Below, in pieces: positions 14,665-24,864 of a DNA stretch of 33,007 bases. The stretch spans positions 1 to 33,007 of the forward strand of contig JAADYW010000017.1 in the NCBI GenBank assembly GCA_010092845.1, read 5' to 3'. The notes beneath the pieces are model-generated. The model did no database searches. It saw only the letters and a program-made list of their open reading frames with translations, and was not told the DNA's origin. Position 1 is the first letter of the stretch. The number at the start of each line of letters is the position of its first letter. Made by a program: the position numbers and the translations under genes. The stretch is from Chloroflexota bacterium (GTDB lineage: Bacteria; Chloroflexota; Anaerolineae; Aggregatilineales; J027).

Positions 14665-16029
14665 CTAGCTCACTTTTTCCAGATAGGTGGTCAGCATGGA
14701 CCGTAGATGGCTGGGCAGCATACCGTCCCCGCAGCGCAGCGGCTCATTCGATGGATGCTCTGCGAGGAGTTCCTCTGTCACTTGCCAGATGGCGGCTGCC
14801 TTCTGGAAGCGTCGCTGACGCCAGTACACCAATCCCAGACTGAAATAGGCCAGAATGAAATCAGGGTCAATGTATAACGTGTGATGCAGAGCACGTATGG
14901 CTGCAGAATCGTTTCCTTCCTGAAGGTAAACCAGCGCGTCCGCATAGTGGGCTTCTAGCAGCAGCGGATTCTGGGAAATCGCGCACTCAAGCCATTCATG
15001 TGCAGCCTTCCACTGCATCTGTTCGGCCATTTGCTGCCCACGACGGTAGCATTCCGCTGCTTCGGGGATCTCTGGTAAAAAGGCTGCTTCGGGCAAATCC
15101 TCCAGTTCAGCCCAGATAGGCGGTGTTGGTTGGGCTGCTTGGTTTGGCAGTTGAGGTACATCATCTGCCCAGGTGTGGCCCGACTTGTGGTATACACCTG
15201 CAACCGAAGCGTCCGGTGGGATCAACCCTGGATGCGGGTTGGGGAACGCTTCAGCCTGACCAATCAGTAACCAGCCCCCCGGTGCCAACGCCGTGTAGAG
15301 GCGACTAACGACGTGGTGAGCGGTCTCGGTGGTAAAGGAGGAGAGGACATTGCGACAGATGATCAGATCCACGTTTTCAGTGAAATCTATCGCTGATGGA
15401 TAGGCGTCGCTGACCAGGTTAATGTAGTCAAGCCGCACCATATCCCGCACCATATAGCTTAATCTGAAGCCGTTTTCAAGGGGATCAAAGTACGTAGCCA
15501 GTAGCTCAGTGGGCATTTGGCGATCCAAAGCTTCAGCGCGATATACACCCACTGCGGCATGAGCCAGGCTCTGCAGGTTCACATCAGTCCCCAGGATCGT
15601 AATATGCCACTCATCAATATCGGGCAAGACCTCGCGCAACAGAATCGCGAGCGAATAGGGTTCCTCACCTGTCGCGCAGCCCGCACTCCATAAACGCAAA
15701 ACACGATGATTTGCAGCGCGACGGGAGGCTATCAAATCGGGTAAGATACTGTGAGCTAGAAGCCGGAACTGGTTAGTGTCATTGAAGAATCCGGTATCAT
15801 TCTCGGTCAGACATTGAATGAGGCCATTCCACAGAGGGCTGTTGGTTGACGCAATGTAGAGTTGGCGATAGTAACGCTGGAGTTCCACAAGGCCGGCCCG
15901 CAGCATCGCCACACTGACATGTTGACCGAAGGACAATAGCTGTTCGTCGTCGAAGAAAAGCCCAACCCGTTGTTGGACGAGATCACGCAGTAGTATGTAC
16001 TCTTGGGTAAGGCGCAATTGTGTTGTCAT
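14665..16029 (-). CDS. CheR-type methyltransferase with C-terminal TPRs, altered active-site motifs
   Basis: A 454-residue cytoplasmic protein. Residues about 1-75 match the CheR N-terminal helical domain, and about 80-285 the SAM-dependent methyltransferase core: SAGCATGEEPYSLAILL (SAM-binding motif I), ILGTDVN and VDLIICRNVL, with a late APGGWLLIGQAEAF strand. Residues about 325-450 hold tetratricopeptide repeats (EAHYADALVYLQEGNDSAA, then ILAYFSLGLVYWRQRRFQKAA). CheR enzymes methylate glutamates on chemoreceptors. Here the usual TxxFFR motif reads NDTGFFND and the usual NVxIYF reads NVLSSF, so two family-conserved active-site residues (Arg and Tyr) are replaced while SAM binding seems retained. 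No other chemotaxis gene is in the window. It may methylate a different target or serve as a sensor. The start ATG at 16029 has no clear ribosome site. Confidence 0.88.
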   Translation of the reverse strand: MTTQLRLTQEYILLRDLVQQRVGLFFDDEQLLSFGQHVSVAMLRAGLVELQRYYRQLYIASTNSPLWNGLIQCLTENDTGFFNDTNQFRLLAHSILPDLIASRRAANHRVLRLWSAGCATGEEPYSLAILLREVLPDIDEWHITILGTDVNLQSLAHAAVGVYRAEALDRQMPTELLATYFDPLENGFRLSYMVRDMVRLDYINLVSDAYPSAIDFTENVDLIICRNVLSSFTTETAHHVVSRLYTALAPGGWLLIGQAEAFPNPHPGLIPPDASVAGVYHKSGHTWADDVPQLPNQAAQPTPPIWAELEDLPEAAFLPEIPEAAECYRRGQQMAEQMQWKAAHEWLECAISQNPLLLEAHYADALVYLQEGNDSAAIRALHHTLYIDPDFILAYFSLGLVYWRQRRFQKAAAIWQVTEELLAEHPSNEPLRCGDGMLPSHLRSMLTTYLEKVS

Positions 16030-16070
16030 TTGATAAGGGAACCCACTCTAAACGTTTTGTTTCTAAATTC

Positions 16071-16076
16071 ATTATA
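16071..16076 (-). promoter_or_regulatory. Candidate -10 box for the cheR-like gene
   Basis: A perfect TATAAT on the minus strand lies 42 nt upstream of the ATG at 16029 in a very AT-rich stretch (16048-16120). A -35 box at 17 bases spacing is poor (TGGTTT), so activation by another factor would be needed. The same AT-rich block must also carry the promoter of the divergent GTPase gene, for which I found no convincing boxes. Confidence 0.35.
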
Positions 16077-16273
16077 GATTAATTTTCGCTTTGAAACCAT
16101 AAAAATAAATGAAAAATTGAAGAGGTGTGGTGTTTGTTGCTTCGAATACGTGACGACCTCAGTGCACAGGCCAGCCCTGCTGGTGGGTCAATCGCGGTTG
16201 ACGATGCCAATCAACACCGCCTAAAATGGTGCAGCCAGTATGCCAGTGTATCGTTAGTAGAAATAAGAGAACA

Positions 16274-17356
16274 ATGCCCACGCCAGAGACAATATCTCAA
16301 ATCCCCATCACAATCCTGACTGGATTCCTTGGGGCCGGAAAGACCACGTTGCTCAACCGGATTCTCAACGGTGATCACGGCCTGCGTATTGCAGTGCTGG
16401 TAAACGATTTCGGTGAGATCAATATCGATAGCCAGCTTGTGGTCGATTCAGCGGGTGCCGATGATACGATTACCCTTTCCAATGGGTGTATTTGCTGCAC
16501 CATTCGTGGCGATCTGGTCAATGCGACCGTCGACCTGCTAAATCGCGATATCCCGCCAGAATACATTATTGTAGAGACGAGCGGGGTTTCCGATCCGCTC
16601 GAAGTTGCTCTGACCTTTACGGATAGCAAACTCAACCAGTATGTTGCGATCGATAGTATCCTGACGGTCATTGATGGCGAGCAATTCATGGCGCTGGACC
16701 GGCAGTATGATTTTCTGAAGATGAACCAGGTGGGTATGGCTGACATCGTCATTATCAACAAGGTTGATCTGCTTGACGAACAGACTCTCCAGGGATTGCG
16801 CGACTACATCTACAGCGTGATGCGCGATGCCCGGATCCTCGAAACCACTCATGGCGACGTTCCGCTTCAATTGCTGCTGGGGATTGGACACTATAGGCCG
16901 GAGCGCCTGGCCAGCCGTGCGCCTTCCGAAATACACGTTCATGCGGAAGGGAAACCGCATGATCATGCGCATTCCGATCATAGCCAGGTCTTCAGTACCT
17001 GGAGCTGGCAAACCGATGAACCTTTGTCCCTCAAGGCTTTGCAACGTGCTACGAAAGCATTACCGGCCTCGATCTATCGTGCCAAGGGGATACTCTACAT
17101 CAAGGATTCACCGAATAAGCAAGGAGTCTTGCAGGTGGTGGGGCGGCGCGTGGAGCTTTCGCTGGATGGCAAGCCGTGGGGCGAAACAGCGCCCTATACT
17201 CAGATTGTCGCCATCGGCTCCTACGGCAGTATCAACCCGATTGCGTTGCAACAACTCTTCGAGGCCACGCTGGCGTCCAACGCTCCCAGGTCCGAACTTG
17301 AGCGGATTAGCCGTGCTGTCCTGGGGTGGCTGAGACCAGGCAGCGATGGAAGCTGA
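16274..17356 (+). CDS. COG0523 (CobW/CobW_C) GTP-dependent metallochaperone
   Basis: A 360-residue G3E-family P-loop GTPase. From the ATG at 16274: Walker A GFLGAGKT (17-24), NDFGEINID, the metal-binding CxCC motif GCICC (71-75), ETSGVSDP (101-108) and the guanine-specificity NKVD (162-165), followed by a CobW C-terminal domain (about 240-350). A histidine-rich linker at 221-236 (HVHAEGKPHDHAHSDH) carries six His, typical of members that handle zinc or other divalent metals. Such proteins deliver metal to a client enzyme using GTP. A frame 16 codons longer has no ribosome site and lacks conserved residues. No Zur-like operator was recognised upstream and no metal transporter lies beside it, so zinc is likely but not shown. 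It converges on mrpG with a 16-nt gap. Confidence 0.93.
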   Translation: MPTPETISQIPITILTGFLGAGKTTLLNRILNGDHGLRIAVLVNDFGEINIDSQLVVDSAGADDTITLSNGCICCTIRGDLVNATVDLLNRDIPPEYIIVETSGVSDPLEVALTFTDSKLNQYVAIDSILTVIDGEQFMALDRQYDFLKMNQVGMADIVIINKVDLLDEQTLQGLRDYIYSVMRDARILETTHGDVPLQLLLGIGHYRPERLASRAPSEIHVHAEGKPHDHAHSDHSQVFSTWSWQTDEPLSLKALQRATKALPASIYRAKGILYIKDSPNKQGVLQVVGRRVELSLDGKPWGETAPYTQIVAIGSYGSINPIALQQLFEATLASNAPRSELERISRAVLGWLRPGSDGS

Positions 17357-17372
17357 AACAGCATGATGAGGT

Positions 17373-17804
17373 CTAGCGCCGACGTTTCCGATCCCTGTCA
17401 GCTTGATTGAGCTTTATGGGGCGTAGCTCGTCGGTGCCGGTCCGGACACGTTGCTTATTGAAGTTGTTGGCCATCTCATCGACAATCGTGCCCTCCCACA
17501 ACCTGACCGCGTCATCGGCATAGCCAGCCCGACCAATCATGTGCGCAGAAACAGGCGCAGTCAGCAGTAAGAAGATAATTGCGGCCAGAGCGCGGGTCTC
17601 AACGCCCAGGTCCGCGCTGAAGAAGATGATCGCCCCCAACAAGACGGAACCAACTCCCAAAGTGGCTGCCTTCGTTGTCGTCGACATCCGCAGGAACAGG
17701 TCTGGCATCCGAATGATTCCGAGGCCGGCAATGAAGATAAAGCCAGCGCCGACAGTTACAAATAGCAGGGCAACCCCTTCGCGCAGTGTCAACTCGAGTG
17801 GCAT
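17373..17804 (-). CDS. mrpG: Mrp Na+/H+ antiporter subunit G
   Basis: The last gene of the seven-gene mrp operon; 143 residues with three membrane helices in the first 95 residues. The conserved MnhG/PhaG signature GLGIIRMPDLFLRMSTTTKAATLG is clear, followed by ALAAIIFLLLTAPVSAHMIGRAGY. The C-terminus has an unusually long charged tail (about 45 residues ending DRDRKRRR) compared with the typical 110-125-residue subunit. The start ATG overlaps the stop of mrpF by one base (TAATG). MrpG is needed for assembly of the Mrp complex, which exchanges cytoplasmic Na+ for external H+. Confidence 0.93.
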   Translation of the reverse strand: MPLELTLREGVALLFVTVGAGFIFIAGLGIIRMPDLFLRMSTTTKAATLGVGSVLLGAIIFFSADLGVETRALAAIIFLLLTAPVSAHMIGRAGYADDAVRLWEGTIVDEMANNFNKQRVRTGTDELRPIKLNQADRDRKRRR

Positions 17805-18076
17805 TATTCACGGCCCCTTTCTTCAATATAATAGGCAAAGGCAATTGTTCCCAGAAAGGCTGTCAGGGCGACTACAACCGCCACATCCAGAAGCTCCGGC
17901 TGATCGGTTGCCATGGCCAGCAATACGATAATCCCGATGCCAATTGTCGTCATCAGATCCAGCGCCACGACGCGATCGGGCAGGGCTGGCCCACGCAAAA
18001 GGCGAAACAACGTCCCCGCAATAGCAAAGAGCATGACCGGCAACAGTACGTAGAGGAGAATATCTTCAAAACTCAT
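17804..18076 (-). CDS. mrpF: Mrp Na+/H+ antiporter subunit F
   Basis: A 90-residue membrane protein with three helices, as in all MrpF/MnhF subunits. The signature RLLRGPALPDRVVALDLMTTIGIG contains the conserved Asp in the second helix region, thought in the family to lie on the ion path. It ends with a short polar tail (EERGRE). The start overlaps the mrpE stop by four bases (ATGA), so translational coupling is expected. Confidence 0.94.
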   Translation of the reverse strand: MSFEDILLYVLLPVMLFAIAGTLFRLLRGPALPDRVVALDLMTTIGIGIIVLLAMATDQPELLDVAVVVALTAFLGTIAFAYYIEERGRE

Positions 18077-18549
18077 CGCAACAGCTCCCGCACACGTTTC
18101 TCAAACCCTTCCTTGATACGCTGTCTGAACGCATCAGGGTCGTCAACATACATCCCGTGCACGTATAGTGTGCGGCGATCATCAGAGACATCAAGGGACA
18201 GCGTGCCAGGGGTCAAAGTGATCAAGTTCGCCAATATTGTAATGCCGAGGTTGCTCTGAACATCTAGGGGAATAGCGACGATCCCCGGCCGCATTTTGTT
18301 ACCCGGCGTCAATATCTCCCAGGCTACCCGTAGATTGGCCAGGACGAGTTTCCACAGAAAGAATGCCGTGAAATACAGTGTTTGCCATACTTTGCCGAAA
18401 TAGCCTGCTTCCGGCAACAGGGTATCTCTGAAGAGCAGCAGGAGCAGATAGCCAAGCACAAATCCAGCAGCCAGATTCGCAGGTGTGTATTCACCCGTAA
18501 GGGCAACCCAGGTAACAGCCAGGAAGAGATTCAGCGCTAATGTTCTCAC
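18073..18549 (-). CDS. mrpE: Mrp Na+/H+ antiporter subunit E
   Basis: 158 residues; an N-terminal pair of helices (about 5-40), a third hydrophobic segment (about 55-75), then a soluble C-terminal region with the MrpE signature [25 protein letters not shown]. MrpE supports stability and full activity of the Mrp complex. Start is GTG at 18549, overlapping the mrpD stop by four bases (GTGA). Length and motifs are typical. Confidence 0.94.
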   Translation of the reverse strand: MRTLALNLFLAVTWVALTGEYTPANLAAGFVLGYLLLLLFRDTLLPEAGYFGKVWQTLYFTAFFLWKLVLANLRVAWEILTPGNKMRPGIVAIPLDVQSNLGITILANLITLTPGTLSLDVSDDRRTLYVHGMYVDDPDAFRQRIKEGFEKRVRELLR

Positions 18550-20066
18550 GATTCAGCTCCCAAAACGGCTTCAATATACTCCTGTGGTGTTATGAGCTGC
18601 TCTGCTGCAGCCTCCATGATGTCGAATACAGGCTCAATAGCCACACCAATACCGATCGTGATCGCAGCCAGTATGACGATAGGAGCCATCATGAGGACGT
18701 AGGGTGTGCTCCAAAGATTGCGCATTTGCGGCTCATCAGTGGCTTCAGGTACTGAGGGCGGGTCCTTTAGAAAAGCCTCTGCCCAGATCTTCATCATCGA
18801 GTACAGCGTCCATACGCTCACAAAAAGCGAAACTGCGATAATCGTATACTCTTCCGCTTCCAGACCACCTTTGACCAGAATGAACTTGCCCCAAAAGCCC
18901 GAAAGCGGTGGAATACCAGCCAGGGCTAGCGCTGGCACCAGGAATAGAACACCCAGCAGGGGATATATTGCGTAAAGGCCTCCCAGCTTCTTCAGGTTAT
19001 AAACCCCCTGCAATTTATAGACCACGCCGCTGATCAGAAACAGATTGGTCTTGGCCACGATGTTGTGGACGATGAAGTAGATGGTCCCTGCGAGGGCCAA
19101 CTGGGTAAGAATACCCAGGCCCATCAACATATAGCCGATCTGGCTGATGATATGGAAGGACAAGATGCGGCGGAACTCGAATTCGGCCGCAGCCCCAAAC
19201 ACGCCGGTAACCATCGTAAACCCAGCTATTATGAGAATGAGGGTATGGGTGAAATCGACATCCAGGACAAAAATCAAAGTGAAGACCCGAATCAGCGCAT
19301 AAATCCCTACCTTCGTTAACAACGCGGCGAAAATCGCCGTCACTGCCACAGGGGGAGTGTGATACGAAGCCGGCAGCCAGAAGAACAAGGGGAAAATCGC
19401 GGCCTTGATACCAAAGGCAACCAGAAACATCATGGCCAGGACGGTGGGGATGCTCGGTTGCCGGACATCTGCCAGGCGCACGGCGACATCGGCCATGTTC
19501 AGTGTGCCTGTCACACTATAGAGTATACCCACTGCTGCCAGGAAGATTGCCGATGCGATAAGGTTGAGGGTGACATATTGGATAGCTCCCGCGAGCTGGT
19601 TACGTTCCCCGCCAAGTGCCAGCAGTACAAAGGAACTGATGAGCAGCACTTCGAACCATACATACAGGTTGAACATGTCACCGGTCAGGAACGCGCCATT
19701 TACGCCCATCAATAGCGTGTTGAAAAGCGGATAGTAGCCAAAGCGTTCGCGCGCGGGATCCATGCTGGCGAGTGAGTACACCGCTACTACAAACCCCATC
19801 AGGCCGGTCATGATGACCATAATGGCGCTGAACAAATCCGCGACGACCGTAATTCCGGCCGGTGCCTCCCAATTCCCAATCTGAACGACCTGGATTCCGT
19901 CCTGGTCAACCACGGCCACCAGCGCGATGCTCACCCCGAGCATTGCTGCTGTACTGATGACGGTAAATATCCGCTGAATGCCTGCTTTTTGGCCTGCAAA
20001 CACACACAGAATCGCCGTGGCGAAGGGAATGCCAATCGGAGCAACAAGTAGCCAATTCATCGTCAC
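18546..20066 (-). CDS. mrpD: Mrp Na+/H+ antiporter subunit D (NuoN/M-like)
   Basis: 506 residues with about 14 membrane helices; homologous to the antiporter-like subunits of complex I. Charged residues of the proton path are visible: E139 in [14 protein letters not shown]221 in [18 protein letters not shown] and K252 in [15 protein letters not shown], plus a lysine in [14 protein letters not shown]. The start GTG at 20066 overlaps the mrpC stop (GTGA); an ATG two codons later is an alternative. Together with MrpA it forms the ion-moving core of the complex. Confidence 0.96.
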   Translation of the reverse strand: MTMNWLLVAPIGIPFATAILCVFAGQKAGIQRIFTVISTAAMLGVSIALVAVVDQDGIQVVQIGNWEAPAGITVVADLFSAIMVIMTGLMGFVVAVYSLASMDPARERFGYYPLFNTLLMGVNGAFLTGDMFNLYVWFEVLLISSFVLLALGGERNQLAGAIQYVTLNLIASAIFLAAVGILYSVTGTLNMADVAVRLADVRQPSIPTVLAMMFLVAFGIKAAIFPLFFWLPASYHTPPVAVTAIFAALLTKVGIYALIRVFTLIFVLDVDFTHTLILIIAGFTMVTGVFGAAAEFEFRRILSFHIISQIGYMLMGLGILTQLALAGTIYFIVHNIVAKTNLFLISGVVYKLQGVYNLKKLGGLYAIYPLLGVLFLVPALALAGIPPLSGFWGKFILVKGGLEAEEYTIIAVSLFVSVWTLYSMMKIWAEAFLKDPPSVPEATDEPQMRNLWSTPYVLMMAPIVILAAITIGIGVAIEPVFDIMEAAAEQLITPQEYIEAVLGAES

Positions 20067-20413
20067 ATGTCTTTCGAGACGCTGAGTTGATCAAAATCAT
20101 CGGTGCTGGCGATCTGGGAGGTTCGTCGCAGCAGGACGATGGCGAATGCCTGGACCCCAAAGCCGATTACAATTGCGGTCAGGATCAACGCCTGGGGCAA
20201 GGGATCACTCGCGGCCTCACTGAGTGTTTTTTCGCCATCCTTGATGAGGGCTGAATTGTTGCGCGTGAGCCGGCCAACGGTGAAAATCAGCAAGTTGGCG
20301 GCATGGCCCAGCAACGCTAGCCCCAGGATGAGCTTCACCATGCTACGGCGCATGAGCATGTAGATCCCAGCGGCATAGAGCACGCCGATAACAAACGCTA
20401 GCAGGACTTCCAC
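20063..20413 (-). CDS. mrpC: Mrp Na+/H+ antiporter subunit C (NuoK-like)
   Basis: 116 residues with three helices, homologous to NuoK of complex I. Typical segments: [32 protein letters not shown], and [28 protein letters not shown] in the third helix. The start is GTG at 20413. Its ribosome site GAGGAG overlaps the end of mrpB, whose stop lies two bases before the start, so the two genes are translationally linked. Confidence 0.95.
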   Translation of the reverse strand: MEVLLAFVIGVLYAAGIYMLMRRSMVKLILGLALLGHAANLLIFTVGRLTRNNSALIKDGEKTLSEAASDPLPQALILTAIVIGFGVQAFAIVLLRRTSQIASTDDFDQLSVSKDM

Positions 20414-20415
20414 AA

Positions 20416-20823
20416 CTACTCCTCTGCAAGTGTAAAAATGATCAGCAATGTCACGCCGATAACGGTCACGTCAACCCCGACATCAAATAGCAGCGGCGTC
20501 CCCAGTTTGCCAATGGCAGGCAGCTCAATCGTCGTCCACAACCCAGTTAAGAATGGATCACCAAGAACAAGGCCGATCACGCCGCTCGTCAATATCAGTG
20601 CCAGCCCGGCGCCGATCAAATAGCGTGGATCTACCCGCAGACTGGCCCGCGCGGCATCAACCCCATAGGCGATTGCGTACAGGGCGAAGGCAGCCGCGAC
20701 AACCAGTCCACTGACGAAACCACCACCTGGTTCATTGTGGCCCCGAAACAGCAAGAATACAGCAAACAGCAGCAGAAGTGGTATCAGGTAGCGGGTTGCT
20801 GTTTGCAGAATCAACGAGCGCAT
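20416..20823 (-). CDS. mrpB: Mrp Na+/H+ antiporter subunit B
   Basis: 135 residues with four membrane helices, matching the MnhB family: [47 protein letters not shown], with the characteristic [12 protein letters not shown] motif, and later [17 protein letters not shown]. The ATG at 20823 shares one base with the mrpA stop (TGATG) and is preceded by AAGGAAGA in the end of mrpA; a TTG one codon earlier is less likely. Confidence 0.95.
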   Translation of the reverse strand: MRSLILQTATRYLIPLLLLFAVFLLFRGHNEPGGGFVSGLVVAAAFALYAIAYGVDAARASLRVDPRYLIGAGLALILTSGVIGLVLGDPFLTGLWTTIELPAIGKLGTPLLFDVGVDVTVIGVTLLIIFTLAEE

Positions 20824-23147
20824 CAAACGTCTTCCTTTTCATTGGGATCACCATCGGTGTGCAGGTTGAGCTTGAGTAGGGCGAAAACGCCGATGGCGGC
20901 CACTGCCAGTACTGTCACCTCTCCCATCGTATCAAATCCACGAAAGTCCACCAGGATCACATTGACCACATTTCGGCCTTTGGCTTCTGTATAGCTGTTC
21001 TCAGCGAAAAATGGTGTCAGACGCGATTGCAGCGGCTCCGAGGTGATAATCAAGACCAACGTCGTCATAATTGCCCCGGCGGTCACAGCGATAATCGAAT
21101 CGCGGATACGTGTGCCCAGTGTCGAAAAAGCCCGGAACTTGGGCAGACGGTACAGCACCAACACGAACAGGATCACCGTCAGGGTCTCGATTTCGAATTG
21201 GGTCATCGCCAGATCGGGCGCGCCGAAGAGGATGAATAGCAGGGCAACACCATAGCCGACAACCCCCAGCGCAGCGACAGCAACCAGCCTTGAGCGCGCC
21301 TGCACAACCGCAAGTGCTGCCACAGCGATCATGACCGCAATCGCTGCTTCATAGAAGCGCACATCGGGCCAGCGTAAGACATCCGAGAAATCGGCATCCC
21401 TTGCCAGGACGTAGATAATGAGTCCCGCGAAAGTCACTACCACAATCCGGATGAAGTATCGTAAGTGTCCTCGATTGATCAACTGGGTCTGGAACGTTGC
21501 AATGCCCAGGATTCCATCCATCAGAAGATGGTAGCCACGCTCGGGGCTTAGCCACGCGGCTAGGCGGAAATCACTTACTGGCGAACGTAATACGTCAATG
21601 AGCAAGTAAAGCACGATACCACCAGCGATGGTGATCGCGCTGAGCAATAGCATTGTTGTGAAGCCGTGCCACAGCCCCAGATGCACCTCATACGTCTTGC
21701 CATACACAACAGCGACGGTGTGCTCGAGTAGGGGCTCCAGAAGCTGTATCGAGAACAACCCAAATCCAAGACTAAGGATGCCCAGGAATAGCGGGCCTAT
21801 CCACATCGAAAGGGGTGCCTCGTGGGGATGCTTGGGGGTCTCCGTCGTCGCGCCAAAGAAGGGCCGGATGGCGACCATACCGGCGGCAGTTACGTTGAAC
21901 AAGTTTCCCAATAGCGCCGCCCCCGTCAAGAGAATAACCGGCAGATCCTTAGCCTCTAGCGTGGCCTCGTAGATAATCTCTTTGGAGATGAAGCCAATCA
22001 GCGGCGGGAGACCAGCCATAGAGAATGCGGCCAGGCCGGCGCCAATCGCTGTTAGTGGCAGGGCTTTGCCTAGCCCGCCCAGTTGCAGGATATCCCGTGA
22101 GCCGGTTTCGTGATCGATTGTCCCTCCCACCAGGAACAAAGCACCTTTATACAGCGAGTGGACGATTAAAAACGTCATGGCGCCCTTAACTGCTAGTCCG
22201 CTCCCGATCCCGAGCAAGAAGACCAGAATCCCCAGCGCGCTTACCGTCGAATAGGCTAGAATCCGCTTGATATCCGTCTGCTGCCAGGCAAGATAACCGC
22301 CCACCAGCATGGTCAGCCCGCCACCACCAGCTACCAGCACGGACCATTCATCCGTTCCCCCCAGAACCGGGTGCAGCCGTGCAAGGAGGTAAATGCCCGC
22401 TTTGACCATCGTCGCGGAATGGAGATAAGCCGAGACCGGCGCGGGGGCGGCCATCGCCCCTGGCAACCAAAAATGGAACGGAAACTGGGCCGATTTCGAG
22501 AATGCCCCAACGACGATCAGTATCAGTGCTGCGGTATAAAATTCATCGGCCTGAATCGCTTTCGCGTGGGCCATCATCTCAGATACTTCCCATGTTCCGG
22601 CGCTCAGGCCTAACAGTACCAGGCCAGCCAGCATCGCGAGGCCACCCGCACCTGTTACGATCAACGCTGTCTTGGCAGCCTCACGCGAGTCTTTCTTATC
22701 GTAGTAGAAGCCTATCAAGAGATATGAACTAATACTGGTGAGTTCCCAGAAAACGAAAAGCGCAATGATGTTGTCGGCCAGAACGAGACCCAGCATCGCC
22801 GCCATGAAGATCAATAGATAGCTGTAGAAGCGCCCTAATTGCGGTTTACCATGTAGGTAGCCGCCCGCATAGATAAATACGAAAGTGCCAATGCCGCTGA
22901 TGATCAGAGCAAACAGGATGCTCAAGCCGTCTAGGCTGAAGGCAAGATTGACATCCAGGCTGGGGGCCCATTGATAGCTTACCGTGCGATGCTTGCCATC
23001 CAGAATAGTCTGTAATTGGTAAGCAAAATAGGCTGTCACGCCGAGCGGATACAAGCCGATAACCCACCCGCTCATACCCCGCGCTGCCCGCACAAGCAGT
23101 GGGGCAATCGCTGCCAACGCGAAGCCAAGGAGCACTGTCCATAACAT
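20823..23147 (-). CDS. mrpA: Mrp Na+/H+ antiporter subunit A (NuoL-like, with C-terminal extension)
   Basis: 774 residues, close to the ~800 of Bacillus MrpA. The first two thirds are NuoL-like: E135 in [18 protein letters not shown]218 in [19 protein letters not shown], and H243/K249 in [17 protein letters not shown], residues needed for transport in the family. The C-terminal part carries the MrpA-specific helices, with [30 protein letters not shown] and the conserved glutamate in [15 protein letters not shown]. First gene of the operon. The start ATG at 23147 has only a weak ribosome site. It diverges from the cytochrome b gene across 328 nt, so the promoter lies there. Confidence 0.96.
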   Translation of the reverse strand: MLWTVLLGFALAAIAPLLVRAARGMSGWVIGLYPLGVTAYFAYQLQTILDGKHRTVSYQWAPSLDVNLAFSLDGLSILFALIISGIGTFVFIYAGGYLHGKPQLGRFYSYLLIFMAAMLGLVLADNIIALFVFWELTSISSYLLIGFYYDKKDSREAAKTALIVTGAGGLAMLAGLVLLGLSAGTWEVSEMMAHAKAIQADEFYTAALILIVVGAFSKSAQFPFHFWLPGAMAAPAPVSAYLHSATMVKAGIYLLARLHPVLGGTDEWSVLVAGGGGLTMLVGGYLAWQQTDIKRILAYSTVSALGILVFLLGIGSGLAVKGAMTFLIVHSLYKGALFLVGGTIDHETGSRDILQLGGLGKALPLTAIGAGLAAFSMAGLPPLIGFISKEIIYEATLEAKDLPVILLTGAALLGNLFNVTAAGMVAIRPFFGATTETPKHPHEAPLSMWIGPLFLGILSLGFGLFSIQLLEPLLEHTVAVVYGKTYEVHLGLWHGFTTMLLLSAITIAGGIVLYLLIDVLRSPVSDFRLAAWLSPERGYHLLMDGILGIATFQTQLINRGHLRYFIRIVVVTFAGLIIYVLARDADFSDVLRWPDVRFYEAAIAVMIAVAALAVVQARSRLVAVAALGVVGYGVALLFILFGAPDLAMTQFEIETLTVILFVLVLYRLPKFRAFSTLGTRIRDSIIAVTAGAIMTTLVLIITSEPLQSRLTPFFAENSYTEAKGRNVVNVILVDFRGFDTMGEVTVLAVAAIGVFALLKLNLHTDGDPNEKEDV

Positions 23148-23475
23148 CAGATGTGGTCGCTTTCGTGCTAATCAGGGAAGCAATCTCGCTGTTTATGCTA
23201 CAAAACGTGCCGAATTGCAAGATAAACTTATAGGCGTTCTGCCAAAACCGTACGAGACGCCCTCCTACATCTTCGGAGATTCCTCAGAGCCAGACACAGG
23301 AACGGAGAAATCGTCTAAGACAAATCCTCTTAAAGCGAATTTCATGTAAGTCACCAATAAATTTAATCATTCATTTACGACTTGCCCTTGCCCCTACTGG
23401 TGGGAGCGTTAGGATTGGGCATGACATCCCGTACTGTTAGCTGTCCGGCATATAGTTTGTAGTATTGGGGGTTCT
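23148..23475. promoter_or_regulatory. Divergent intergenic region (mrp operon / cytochrome b-Rieske operon)
   Basis: About 330 nt without a gene, necessarily holding the promoters of two energy-metabolism operons. Possible boxes: TATAGT at 23451-23456 on the plus strand and TATAAG at about 23230 on the minus strand, but neither has a good -35 partner at standard spacing. GGGGG just before the ATG at 23476 is the likely ribosome site. No strong hairpin or repeat was seen. Confidence 0.35.
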
Positions 23476-24861
23476 ATGGAACCAGATACTTCGCGGGAGA
23501 ATCAGCCCTCCCTTATCGTGCGCATCTGGCGTTCGATCCGTCGAGAACCACTCTGGCCGGAGGATGATCGTGGCCGGATGCGTCTGGCAATGAACGATCT
23601 TATTCTGCATTTGCATCCGCCACGTGTACCCGCCAAAGCGACCCGCTTCACATATACGTTCGGTCTGGGTGGTATGGCCGCACTGTTGCTGATGATTCTG
23701 GTGTCAACCGGCCTGCTGCTGATGTTTGCCTATACCCCCTCGCCTGACGAGGCTTATGGCAGCATCGTGGACCTTGAGACCGAGATTTATTTCGGCCAGC
23801 TCATCCGCAACCTGCACCACTGGAGCGGTAACCTGCTCCTCATCGTCGCATTTTTGCATATGCTGCGCGTGTTTTATACCGCAGCGTTCGTACCCCCTCG
23901 CGAGTTCAACTGGCAACTCGGCCTGGCTCTGCTTGGTTTGATCGCGTTTGCCAATTTCACAGGGTATCTGTTGCCTTGGGACCAGCTCTCTTACTGGGCA
24001 GTAACGGTTGCTGCTAGCCTGATCGGCCACATTCCGCTCGTAGGCGAGAGTATCCGCCGCCTGTTAATCGGCAGCGAAGAGGTATCCGGCACCACACTCA
24101 GTACATTCTTCGCCCTTCATGTGATTGTCATTCCCCTGCTGATGCTCTTTATCTTCTCCTTCCACATCTGGCGTGTCCGCAAGGACAAGTTCACTGTTCC
24201 TCGCGACCTCAACGAATCTGAGGAATCGCGCACCAAAATGGTAACGACCATTCCGCATCTGGTCAGCATCGAGATGGTATTTGCCTTGATCGTCATTGCT
24301 GGCTTGTTAACCTGGGCGACCTGGGTTGATGCGCCGTTGCAGGGCGCAGCCAACCCGAACGATCCACCCAATCCCAGCAAGGCCGCCTGGTACTTCATCG
24401 GGGTTCAAGAATTGCTGCTACACTTTCACCCCACATTTGGCGTCGTCGTTATCCCGGGCCTGACGATTTTGGCCCTGATAAGCCTACCTTATCTACGCGA
24501 TGACATGGATGCTACGGGGATCTGGTTCCGCTCGCGGCAGGGGCGCTGGTTGACCGCGTTGAGCTTCGTAGGCGGCATCATCGGCACAGCTGGCCTGGTA
24601 CTCATCCGGGAGAATTGGCTCAATCTGCCTGAGACCTTCCCGGATTTTCCGACCTGGATAAGCAATGGTGTCATTCCACTGGGCGCGATTATGCTAATGG
24701 TCTATGGCTACGCACGTCTGCTGCGCTGGCGTGGGGTCACCCGCAGCGAAACACGCCAGGCGCTGGTCACCCTGCTGATCGCATCCATCATCACGCTAAC
24801 CATTATCGGTGTGTTTTTCCGCGGCGAAGACATGGCTCTGATGTGGCCCTCGGAGGTATAG
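23476..24861 (+). CDS. Cytochrome b of a menaquinol-oxidising bc/b6f-type complex (b6 and subunit IV in one chain)
   Basis: 461 residues, about nine membrane helices. Heme-b histidines: H114 and H128 in helix B (NLHHWSGNLLLIVAFLHML) and H215 and H230 in helix D. Thirteen residues lie between the first pair and fourteen between the second; the latter spacing is that of b6f-type rather than mitochondrial bc1-type cytochromes. The b6-specific cysteine for covalent heme c(n) is replaced by glycine in FGLGG. The Qo-site region reads NPSKAAWYFIGVQELLLHF instead of PEWY, a variant also known from menaquinone-using bacteria. The C-terminal part equals subunit IV (PetD) and is fused. The hydrophilic N-terminal 45 residues lie in the cytoplasm. 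The gene is followed by the Rieske gene three bases later, forming a two-gene operon. Confidence 0.95.
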   Translation: MEPDTSRENQPSLIVRIWRSIRREPLWPEDDRGRMRLAMNDLILHLHPPRVPAKATRFTYTFGLGGMAALLLMILVSTGLLLMFAYTPSPDEAYGSIVDLETEIYFGQLIRNLHHWSGNLLLIVAFLHMLRVFYTAAFVPPREFNWQLGLALLGLIAFANFTGYLLPWDQLSYWAVTVAASLIGHIPLVGESIRRLLIGSEEVSGTTLSTFFALHVIVIPLLMLFIFSFHIWRVRKDKFTVPRDLNESEESRTKMVTTIPHLVSIEMVFALIVIAGLLTWATWVDAPLQGAANPNDPPNPSKAAWYFIGVQELLLHFHPTFGVVVIPGLTILALISLPYLRDDMDATGIWFRSRQGRWLTALSFVGGIIGTAGLVLIRENWLNLPETFPDFPTWISNGVIPLGAIMLMVYGYARLLRWRGVTRSETRQALVTLLIASIITLTIIGVFFRGEDMALMWPSEV

Positions 24862-24864
24862 AAG

